From an uncultured Roseicyclus sp. (GTDB lineage: Bacteria > Pseudomonadota > Alphaproteobacteria > Rhodobacterales > Rhodobacteraceae): a stretch of 64,000 nucleotides of DNA. The stretch spans positions 62,001 through 126,000 of the forward strand of contig CANLXA010000005.1 in NCBI GenBank assembly GCA_947494975.1, in the 5' to 3' direction. The notes under the pieces are model-generated. The model ran no database searches. It was not told the DNA's origin and saw only the letters and a list, made by a program, of their open reading frames with translations. Shown here in pieces: positions 56,100 through 64,000 of this stretch. How positions within the stretch are numbered: the stretch's first letter is position 1; every line of letters begins with the position of its first letter. The translations under genes were made by a program, and so were the position numbers.

Positions 56100-56128
56100 A
56101 AAAAGGCCCCGCGTTTGGCGGGGCCTTT
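56100..56128 (-). terminator. Distal terminator in the tuf2 3' flank
   Basis: Same sequence as 25141-25169, with a UUUUU tail on the minus strand. Confidence 0.8.
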
Positions 56129-56245
56129 GCTTTGATTGGCAACCGGGGTGGTCGGCGCCGCTCTCGGGATCATTTGGCTTCGCCAAATAACCCTGCCGCA
56201 GGTGCCGCTCACTGGTGATCGTCTCCCAGATCAGCCTTTCATGAC

Positions 56246-56267
56246 AAAGGGGCCCGAGGGCCCCTTT
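56246..56267 (-). terminator. Proximal hairpin after tuf2
   Basis: Same 10-bp stem as 25287-25308, about 43 nt past the tuf stop, with a short UUUGU tail. Confidence 0.65.
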
Positions 56268-56309
56268 GCATTACCGGCTCACGCGCATCGGCCGTTCAGG
56301 CCGCTACGC

Positions 56310-57485
<1,176 letters not shown>

Positions 57486-57491
57486 GCGGAG

Positions 57492-57530
57492 GCACCCCGT
57501 CGTTGAGGGGTGCATCGCCGCAAGGCGGCC
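57492..57530 (-). promoter_or_regulatory. Double hairpin in the tuf2 leader
   Basis: GCACCCC and GGGGTGC form a stem at 57492-57513, and CGCCGC/GCGGCG pairing gives a second at 57515-57530, ending 7 nt before the tuf2 start. They cover the likely ribosome-binding region. Confidence 0.5.
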
Positions 57531-57586
57531 CGCACCCGTTTCACATCGCGGGCGACCTATTGCGCTTGGCGCGAAAAATCAAGCGG

Positions 57587-58264
57587 TCAGTTGCCGGTTG
57601 CCTCCGGGCACGGCGCCTCGGCGGTGGGGACGCATTCCGCCGTGGCGGCCTCAATCGCGGCTTCCGCTTCCGCCGCTTCAGCGAGGGCTTCCACTCCAGT
57701 CACGGCAGCGGCCGCTTCCTCGGCGGAGATGTTGAACCATTCCGGGTTCTCCAGCATGAATAATTGCACCCGCCGCGCCGCATTGCGGGCCAGAACCTGC
57801 ATCTGCTCGTTGCGGTTGCGGGCAATGCCGGAGCCGACAAGGAAAGTCTCGGGGCTGGTGCCTTCGAACACGATGATCTGCTCGGGCTCCTCATGAAGCT
57901 TGCGGCCCAACTCATCGTCCCAGATGTTGACCGACAGAACCAGAACCGAGCGCGGGCTGAGCACGATCGGGATGCCCGGAGGCGCCAGGGCATAGCCGTC
58001 GACCGCGATGCCGATATGATACAGGCGGTCCCCCTCATAGCCGCCGAAGCGGCGGTCGATCTCGGCCACGAGGATCTCTTCCCATTCCTCCGGCGTGGCA
58101 TTCCGCGATGGCGGCACCTGCTGCATGTTGTCCGCGACCACGATGTTGTGGGACAGGCGGAAATCGCCCATCGGCGGCAATTCTTCTTCCAGCGGATCAC
58201 CTGCGGCACAGGCAACCAGCGCCAGGACCAGCCCCAATGGGGCGAAACGGGCCAAACGAAGCAT
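57587..58264 (-). CDS. Predicted lipoprotein
   Basis: The 225-aa protein has the signal MLRLARFAPLGLVLALVACA with a lipobox LVAC at Cys19, so it is a lipid-anchored envelope protein. RLYHIGIAVDGYALAPPGIP and SVLVLSVNIWDDELGRKLH in the middle show no known family. The last 60 residues are an Ala/Glu-rich helix. Convergent with nothing; it lies upstream of tuf2 on the same strand. Confidence 0.75.
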   Translation of the reverse strand: MLRLARFAPLGLVLALVACAAGDPLEEELPPMGDFRLSHNIVVADNMQQVPPSRNATPEEWEEILVAEIDRRFGGYEGDRLYHIGIAVDGYALAPPGIPIVLSPRSVLVLSVNIWDDELGRKLHEEPEQIIVFEGTSPETFLVGSGIARNRNEQMQVLARNAARRVQLFMLENPEWFNISAEEAAAAVTGVEALAEAAEAEAAIEAATAECVPTAEAPCPEATGN

Positions 58265-58402
58265 AGCCTACTCTCCTCAAATCAATTTTGCGCAAGGGTA
58301 AGGAGCCGTGCGCCGGGGGTAAAGCCATGCTTTGACGTCGGCGGGCAAAGTGTTACCGATTGGCGCCCCTCCTGTCGGACGGACTCAAGCGCGGACACCA
58401 CG

Positions 58403-59101
58403 ATGGCAGATAAACCAGATGGCCTGACGAACATTCCGTCCATGAGTGGCCGCGCAATTGGCGATTTCCTGCGGGAGTCAGCATCCGCAGTTGAAGCGCC
58501 CCATGTGATTGTGGAGGTCGGAGCGTGGCTGGGGGCCGGAACGGCCCAACTGGCCGAAGGTGTCCGAGGTCGAGCGAATGCGCCAAAGATCCACAGCTAT
58601 GACCTGTTTCGCGCATCGCAATCCGAGGTTGGGCGGGCCAAGCAGCAAGGAACCGATCTGGAGGTGGGCGCAGACACGCGCCCCCTGGTGAGATCCTGGC
58701 TCGATCCGCTGCAAGTCGACGTGACCCTGCACAAGGGCGATATCCTGGACGCGTGTTGGAACGGTCCGGAGATCGGTCTCTATGTCGATGATGCGGCGAA
58801 GACGCCAACCCTCTTCTATCATGTGCTCGACACGTTTGCGCCGTTCTGGATTCCCGGTGAAACAGTGGTTGTTCTGATGGATTACGGTTTCTGGAAGAAC
58901 TGCAAGACACGGCGTGGGCAGCGGCGCATGAGGATCCAGCAGAACTTTGTGGAGCAGCATCCGGAATGCTTCGAACCCCTGCGCCACGACGCTATTGCCG
59001 CATCATGCGAAGCCGCCTTCCGCTACCTCGCACCGTTGCCCTTTGCCGCCATAAGGCGACAGGCCACCCTGCGCCGCTTCCTCAGCAAGCTGCCCGGTTG
59101 A
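58403..59101 (+). CDS. Class I SAM-dependent methyltransferase-like protein
   Basis: The 232-aa start MADKPDGLTNIPSMSGRAIG is followed by HVIVEVGAWLGAGTAQLAEG, a motif I E-x-G-x-x-x-G. IGLYVDDAAKTPTLFYHVLD may be motif IV. The fold resembles small methyltransferases attached to glycan synthesis, but the acidic motif II is unclear. Convergent with parC. Confidence 0.5.
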   Translation: MADKPDGLTNIPSMSGRAIGDFLRESASAVEAPHVIVEVGAWLGAGTAQLAEGVRGRANAPKIHSYDLFRASQSEVGRAKQQGTDLEVGADTRPLVRSWLDPLQVDVTLHKGDILDACWNGPEIGLYVDDAAKTPTLFYHVLDTFAPFWIPGETVVVLMDYGFWKNCKTRRGQRRMRIQQNFVEQHPECFEPLRHDAIAASCEAAFRYLAPLPFAAIRRQATLRRFLSKLPG

Positions 59102-59107
59102 CACGGG

Positions 59108-61411
59108 TCACGTGAACCGGTTGTCCCGGGGGAACCCACGCGGCGCCATGCGGCCGGCGCTAGCGCGTTTGGCGGTCCATTCCCCCAACTCGGTTTCGGT
59201 GCGGGTGCGACCGGCCGGATCAAGCCAGGTCAACCCGTCTTCCAGACGGAAGGTACGGGCATCGGACAGGCCGCCATCCTTGTATTTCTGCAAGCGGACG
59301 CCTTTTCCCCGACCCATCTCCGGCAGCTCGTCGAGTGCAAAAACCAGCAACTTTCGGTTCTCGCCCACAACGGCAACATGATCGTCCCCGTCCGCCACTT
59401 TGGCGCAGATGCGGGCCGAGACATCATCCTTCACGTTCAGCACCTGCTTGCCCGACCGGGTTTGCGCCAGGATATCCTCTTCCGCCACGATGAACCCGTC
59501 GCCGGCGGAGCTTGCCATCAGCCGTTTGGCCCCGGCGCGATGCATGAACAGATCCACAATCTGCACCTCGTTCGGCAAATCGACCATCAGACGCACCGGC
59601 TCACCCAGACCACGTCCGCCAGGCAATCCGTTGGCGCCTAGCGTGTAGACCCGGCCCTGTGATCCCAGGATCAACAGCTTGTCGGTCGTCTCCGCGTGGA
59701 AGGCGAACCGCGGCCCGTCGCCGTCGCGGAATTTCATCTCGGCGGAGAGGTCCACATGGCCCTTCATCGCGCGGATCCAGCCCATCTGGCTGCAGACGAC
59801 GGTAATCGGTTCCCGCTCGATCATGGCCTCAAGCGGCACGTCTTCCACCTCACCGGCCAAGGCAAACTGGGTGCGGCGCGCGCCGCCGGGCACCTTGGCG
59901 CCGAACTTGGCGCGGACCTCGCGCAACTCATCGGCGATCCTGGCCCATTGGAGATCGTCTTCGGCCAGCAGATCGTCGAGATCCGCGCGCTCGCGCATCA
60001 GCCGATCCCGCTCGGATTGCAGCTCCATCTCCTCAAGCCGCCGCAGGGAGCGCAGGCGCATGTTGAGGATCGCCTCGACCTGCACCTCGGTCAGCTCCCC
60101 CTCCCCCGGGGCGGGCGTGCGATAATCGGCCTCGGAGGTGGCGCGCACGAAATCCTGCCCCCAATCCTCGCGCATCAGGGCGGCTTTGGGGCTCTCATCA
60201 TAGCGAATGATGTCGATCACGCGGTCGAGGTTCAGAAACGCGATCAGGAAGCCTTCCAACACCTCCAAGCGATGGTCGATCTGCGCCATCCGGTGCCGTG
60301 ACCGGCGCAAAAGCACGTCGCGGCGGTGGTCGAGGAAGGCGCGCAACACCTCCTTGAGGGAACAGACTTTGGGCGTCCGGCCATCGATCAGCACATTCAT
60401 GTTGAGGCTGAACCGGTTTTCCAGATCGGATTGCCGGAACAGCGTGCCCATTAGGACGTCGGGATCGACCGTCTTGGCGCGGGGTTCGAGGACGATGCGG
60501 ATGTCGTCGGCGCTCTCGTCCCGGACATCGGCAAGGATCGGCAGTTTCTTGAGTTGGATCAGCTCGGCCAGCTTTTCGATCAGCTTGGATTTCTGCACCT
60601 GATAGGGGATCTCTGTCACGATGATCTGCCAGGTGCCCCGGCCCAGATCCTCAACCTCCCATTTGGCGCGCACGCGGAAGCCGCCTTTGCCGGTCCGGTA
60701 GGTCTCCGCCATGCTTTCGGGCGGTTCGACGATCACACCGCCGGTCGGGAAATCGGGGCCTTTGACGTAGTTGAGCAAGGTGTCGTCGCGCGCATCCGGC
60801 GTCTTGATCAGATGCAGACAGGCCGCGATCAGCTCATCGAGGTTGTGGGGCGGGATGTTCGTCGCCATGCCGACCGCGATGCCGCTGGAGCCATTGGCGA
60901 GCAGGTTCGGAACCTGCGCGGGCAGTACCTCGGGCTCCTGCAACGTGCCGTCGTAATTGTCGCGGAAATTCACTGCGTCTTCCGACAGACCCTCCAGCAG
61001 CGCCTCGGCCATCGCCGTCATGCGGGCCTCGGTGTAGCGGGACGCCGCCGGGTTGTCGCCGTCGATATTCCCGAAATTGCCCTGCCCGTCGACCAGCGGG
61101 TAGCGGATCACGAAGTCCTGTGCCAGGCGCGCCATCGCGTCGTAGATGGCCGCATCGCCGTGGGGGTGGTAATTGCCCATCACGTCGCCGGAAATCTTTG
61201 CCGATTTGCGGAAGCCCCCATTCGAGGCCAGCCGCAGCTCCCGCATCGCATAGAGGATACGCCGATGGACCGGCTTCAGCCCGTCGCGCGCATCGGGCAG
61301 CGCGCGGTGCATGATCGTGCTGAGCGCATACTGAAGATACCGCGAGCCGATGGCGCGGCTGAGCGGTTCCGCCTCCTGGCGGTCATCTTGTGTGTCGTCA
61401 TCACTGCTCAT
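59108..61411 (-). CDS. parC: DNA topoisomerase IV subunit A
   Basis: ParC (767 aa) breaks and reseals DNA to decatenate chromosomes, with ParE. The active tyrosine is Tyr126 in ASRYTEARM. The quinolone pocket reads HPHGDAAIYDAM, so the residue equivalent to E. coli ParC Ser80 is Ala87 and that for Glu84 is Asp91. The C-terminal domain is a beta-pinwheel. Start MSSDDDTQDDRQEAEPLSRA is acidic and variable. Confidence 0.95.
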   Translation of the reverse strand: MSSDDDTQDDRQEAEPLSRAIGSRYLQYALSTIMHRALPDARDGLKPVHRRILYAMRELRLASNGGFRKSAKISGDVMGNYHPHGDAAIYDAMARLAQDFVIRYPLVDGQGNFGNIDGDNPAASRYTEARMTAMAEALLEGLSEDAVNFRDNYDGTLQEPEVLPAQVPNLLANGSSGIAVGMATNIPPHNLDELIAACLHLIKTPDARDDTLLNYVKGPDFPTGGVIVEPPESMAETYRTGKGGFRVRAKWEVEDLGRGTWQIIVTEIPYQVQKSKLIEKLAELIQLKKLPILADVRDESADDIRIVLEPRAKTVDPDVLMGTLFRQSDLENRFSLNMNVLIDGRTPKVCSLKEVLRAFLDHRRDVLLRRSRHRMAQIDHRLEVLEGFLIAFLNLDRVIDIIRYDESPKAALMREDWGQDFVRATSEADYRTPAPGEGELTEVQVEAILNMRLRSLRRLEEMELQSERDRLMRERADLDDLLAEDDLQWARIADELREVRAKFGAKVPGGARRTQFALAGEVEDVPLEAMIEREPITVVCSQMGWIRAMKGHVDLSAEMKFRDGDGPRFAFHAETTDKLLILGSQGRVYTLGANGLPGGRGLGEPVRLMVDLPNEVQIVDLFMHRAGAKRLMASSAGDGFIVAEEDILAQTRSGKQVLNVKDDVSARICAKVADGDDHVAVVGENRKLLVFALDELPEMGRGKGVRLQKYKDGGLSDARTFRLEDGLTWLDPAGRTRTETELGEWTAKRASAGRMAPRGFPRDNRFT

Positions 61412-61545
61412 CTAGATCATGTGCATATCGGGGCAGCACCCTACCAGCAAGGCGTGAAATGATGCTGCCCTGTGGATAAACCCTATTTTCGAATCGGCAT
61501 TTTGCGTAAGGGCTTGCACTCCGAGCCAGACAAGTGAGGGGCGAC

Positions 61546-62142
61546 ATGATCCGCCTGACCGTCACGTTGATCGTGGCCATCTACATCGTGTTGATTGTGG
61601 TGCCCGGCCCGGACCATGGCGAAAACACGACGGTCACCCGCACGGATGGGCAGAATTGGCTCGTATCCCTCATCACTGATGCCGAAAGCAACGCGCAAAC
61701 GCCGCCCGATCGCCCGGCCACCGCAGCGCGCAGTTCACGCGCGACGCTCGCCACCGCATTGACGGAAACCGACAATGGGCTGACCTTCGAGACAGCGGAT
61801 GGGGAGCAACTCATCGTCTCCGCGGTGATCGATCCCGCCAACCGTCCGGCCGACACGGGGGAGAACGGCCTCGCCATCGGCAATGTCACCGTGGCCGACC
61901 CCGTGGACGAGGCGCCGGAGGCGGTTCAGGTCGCCGATGCCCGGATCCTCTGGCGTGTCACCGGCGACCGGGTGAACTTCCGGGCCGGGCCGTCGACGAA
62001 TACGGCAATTCTGGGCGCTCTGGTGCGTGGCGATCAGGTCGAATTTCTCGCCGAGGCGCCCGACGATTGGGCCCATCTGCGCGTCGTGAACACCGGTCTG
62101 GAAGGATACATGGCCATGCGCTTTCTGGAGCCCGTGAACTGA
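61546..62142 (+). CDS. SH3-domain (bacterial) membrane-anchored protein
   Basis: The 198-aa ATG at 61546 has GAGGGG upstream; the GTG at 61534 is less likely. One transmembrane helix (TVTLIVAIYIVLIVV) leads to a linker and a C-terminal bacterial SH3 domain, VTGDRVNFRAGPSTNTAILG to YMAMRFLEPVN. Such domains bind peptidoglycan or proteins. Confidence 0.8.
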   Translation: MIRLTVTLIVAIYIVLIVVPGPDHGENTTVTRTDGQNWLVSLITDAESNAQTPPDRPATAARSSRATLATALTETDNGLTFETADGEQLIVSAVIDPANRPADTGENGLAIGNVTVADPVDEAPEAVQVADARILWRVTGDRVNFRAGPSTNTAILGALVRGDQVEFLAEAPDDWAHLRVVNTGLEGYMAMRFLEPVN

Positions 62143-62205
62143 TCCGCTTGCGCCCCATGTCCTGCCTGCCTTACGCAGGTGGAGAGGCAGATCAGGCAGG
62201 ATAAT

Positions 62206-63033
62206 TTGACGAAATCCATTCTTATCACCGGCTGCTCTTCGGGCATTGGCTACGTGGCCGCGCAGAGCCTGCACGCGCGGGGCTGGCGCGTGTTCGCCTC
62301 GGTCCGATCCGAAGACGACAGGGCGCGGTTGGAGGCGGAGGGCCTTGAAAGCCCGATGCTGGATGTCCGCGACGGAGACAGCATCGCGGCGGCGTTGGCC
62401 CATGTGCTGGACCAAACCGGCGGCACGCTTGACGCGGTTTTCAACAATGCCGGATACGGCCTGCCCGGCGCTGTCGAAGACCTGCCGGTCGAGGGGCTAC
62501 GCGAGATTTTCGAGACGAATCTGTTCGGCCTGCACGACCTCACGCGCCGGGTGATCCCGGTGATGCGCAAGCAGGGCCATGGCCGGATCGTGCAGCATTC
62601 CTCCGGCTTCGGGCGGCATGTGATGAAATGGCGCGGCGCCTATAACGCGTCGAAACATGCGGTTGAGGGGCTGACCGACACGATGCGGCTGGAACTGCGC
62701 GGCACCGGCATTCATGTCTCCACCCTGAATACCGGCCCCGTGACCTCCAAATTCCGGATCAACTCGATCCCGCAATTCGAGCGGTGGATCGATTGGGAAC
62801 ACTCCGCCAATCCGGACCGCTACCGAAAGGAATTGCTGCCGTTTCTCTACGAGGATACCGGGCGCGCGCCGTTCCAGAAGGAACCGGACGCCGTTGTCCG
62901 CCGCCTGATCCATGCGGTGGAATCCGCCAATCCCCGGCCGCGCTATCACATCACCGGCGCGACCCATATCGCCGAGGCCCTGCGCCGCGCGCTTCCGCAG
63001 CGCATGCTCGACGCAATCGCGGCCCGGCTCTAG
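62206..63033 (+). CDS. Short-chain dehydrogenase/reductase
   Basis: The 275-aa enzyme starts with TTG at 62206 (MTKSILITGCSSGIG); a GTG at 62179 is an alternative. TGCSSGIG binds NAD(P), NNAGYGLPG is conserved, and Ser in HSSGFG with YNASK gives the catalytic triad. Classical SDR; substrate unknown. Confidence 0.88.
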   Translation: MTKSILITGCSSGIGYVAAQSLHARGWRVFASVRSEDDRARLEAEGLESPMLDVRDGDSIAAALAHVLDQTGGTLDAVFNNAGYGLPGAVEDLPVEGLREIFETNLFGLHDLTRRVIPVMRKQGHGRIVQHSSGFGRHVMKWRGAYNASKHAVEGLTDTMRLELRGTGIHVSTLNTGPVTSKFRINSIPQFERWIDWEHSANPDRYRKELLPFLYEDTGRAPFQKEPDAVVRRLIHAVESANPRPRYHITGATHIAEALRRALPQRMLDAIAARL

Positions 63034-63083
63034 CCTTTCGCCCACAGCCTGCTACCTAGGCCCGGACAGTGACCGGAGACGAC

Positions 63084-63293
63084 ATGACAAACGACCCGCT
63101 TCTTATCCTGGCATTGGTGGCCTGTGGCGCCGTGCTGGTGATCCTGCTTCTGGGCATCAACTCGTTCCGCAGGGGCGGGCAGGATAGCGCGAAGCAATCC
63201 AACAAATTCATGCAATGGCGGATCGGGATGCAGTTTCTTGCCATCCTGCTGCTGCTCGCATTCGTCTATTTCCGTCGGCAATCAGGGGGCTGA
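63084..63293 (+). CDS. HIG1-type twin-transmembrane protein
   Basis: The 69-aa protein has two helices (LLILALVACGAVLVILLLGI and AILLLLAFVYF). Between them FMQWRIGMQFLAI carries the R-x-x-x-Q part of the HIG1 motif found in cytochrome-oxidase assembly proteins. Likely in the inner membrane. It lies 5 nt before the adenosyltransferase and is a conserved neighbour in Rhodobacteraceae. Confidence 0.75.
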   Translation: MTNDPLLILALVACGAVLVILLLGINSFRRGGQDSAKQSNKFMQWRIGMQFLAILLLLAFVYFRRQSGG

Positions 63294-63298
63294 ACGAC

Positions 63299-63871
63299 AT
63301 GGTTGTTCTCAACAAGATCTACACGCGCACCGGCGATGCGGGCGAAACCGCCCTGGGTGACGGCAGCCGCGTGGCCAAGTATTCGCAGCGGGTCACGGCC
63401 TATGGCACCGTGGATGAGCTGAACGCGACGTTGGGTGTCGCCCGACTCCATGCCGAAGGTGTGATGGCCGAGCGGATCGCGATGATCCAGAACGACCTGT
63501 TCGATCTGGGCGCGGACCTGTGCACCCCCAACATGGAGATGGACGGGGAGCGGGAATATGAACCACTCCGCATGGCCGACGCGCAGGTGGATCGCCTTGA
63601 GGCAGAGATCGACGAGATGAACCCGAAGCTGGAGCCGCTGCGCTCCTTCATCCTGCCCGGCGGGTCGCCCCTGGCCACGCATTTGCACATCTGCCGGACG
63701 GTCTGCCGCCGGGCCGAGCGGCTCTCGGTGGAATTGGGGGGCGTGGAATCGATCAATCCTGTCGGCGTGAAGTACCTCAACCGCCTGTCCGACTGGTTCT
63801 TCGTGGCAGGCCGCATCGCCAATAACGACGGCAAGGACGACATCCTGTGGGTTCCAGGCGCGAACCGGTAG
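63299..63871 (+). CDS. Cob(I)alamin adenosyltransferase (PduO type)
   Basis: The 190-aa enzyme transfers the adenosyl group of ATP to cob(I)alamin. The N-terminal ATP-binding motif TRTGDAGETALGDGSRVAK and the core CRRAERLSV and YLNRLSDWFFVAGRIAN are diagnostic of the PduO family. It gives coenzyme B12 for B12-dependent mutases or reductases elsewhere. Confidence 0.93.
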   Translation: MVVLNKIYTRTGDAGETALGDGSRVAKYSQRVTAYGTVDELNATLGVARLHAEGVMAERIAMIQNDLFDLGADLCTPNMEMDGEREYEPLRMADAQVDRLEAEIDEMNPKLEPLRSFILPGGSPLATHLHICRTVCRRAERLSVELGGVESINPVGVKYLNRLSDWFFVAGRIANNDGKDDILWVPGANR

Positions 63872-63934
63872 CACGGCCACGCGAGACATTCGCAGTTTCT
63901 TCATGGGGGCGGTCGATGGCCCCAAGGGCGCTGT

Positions 63935-64000
63935 TCAGGCGGGCTGCCACAATTCGATCGGGTTGCCTTCCGGATCGTTCAACCAGGCAAAGGACCCGTT
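63935..64000 (-). CDS. VOC-family protein, C-terminal end (runs off window)
   Basis: The frame visible on the minus strand ends FAWLNDPEGNPIELWQPA and TGA at 63935, a typical VOC C-terminus with its metal Glu. The N-terminus lies beyond base 64000. Confidence 0.7.
   Translation of the reverse strand, partial: NGSFAWLNDPEGNPIELWQPA

Overview
The window is a high-GC alphaproteobacterial chromosome segment, most likely from the Rhodobacteraceae (Roseobacter/Rhodobacter group). The evidence is the leftward translation/transcription supercluster with an alphaproteobacterial gene order, an L3 protein with a long Ala/Glu-rich tail, a HIG1-type twin-membrane protein next to a PduO-type cobalamin adenosyltransferase, PF11316-like glycosyltransferases, and promoters whose -10 hexamers do not end in T. 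No species can be named from the sequence alone.

Read right to left on the minus strand, the backbone is tuf2, tRNA-Trp, secE, nusG, rplK, rplA, rplJ, rplL, rpoB, rpoC, rpsL, rpsG, fusA, tuf1, then the S10 operon (rpsJ-rplC-rplD-rplW, rplB-rpsS-rplV-rpsC-rplP), the spc operon (rpmC-rpsQ-rplN-rplX-rplE-rpsN-rpsH-rplF-rplR-rpsE-rpmD, rplO-secY-adk) and the alpha operon (rpsM-rpsK-rpoA-rplQ). The ancestral order is intact but the string is cut by blocks of unrelated genes: an ABC importer with RpiR regulator and histidine phosphatase (nusG/rplK), a beta-barrel and small secreted protein (rplA/rplJ), two glycosyltransferases with a DMT transporter plus VOC and DUF1801 proteins (rpoC/rpsL), an Imm11-like protein and a YciE-like protein (tuf1/rpsJ), a GAF histidine kinase with an SLC13 permease remnant (rplW/rplB), five mixed genes (rplP/rpmC), and a three-gene block with a Popeye-like cyclic-nucleotide protein (rpmD/rplO). 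Most cuts carry a terminator on one side and a recognisable promoter on the other. I found nine such promoters, all with a 17-bp spacer and none with T at the last -10 position.

The two tuf genes form a direct repeat of about 1.43 kb with one synonymous difference. It starts exactly at the ATG and runs about 255 bp past the stop codon, which suggests ongoing gene conversion and a conserved 3' flank containing two hairpins and a 20-bp palindrome.

The right end (57.6-64 kb) holds a lipoprotein, a methyltransferase-like protein, parC, an SH3-domain protein, a short-chain dehydrogenase, the HIG1-type protein, a cobalamin adenosyltransferase and the tail of a VOC protein. The left edge holds the N-terminal part of a LuxR-type autoinducer-binding protein. 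I saw no rRNA genes, insertion sequences, prophage or CRISPR array.
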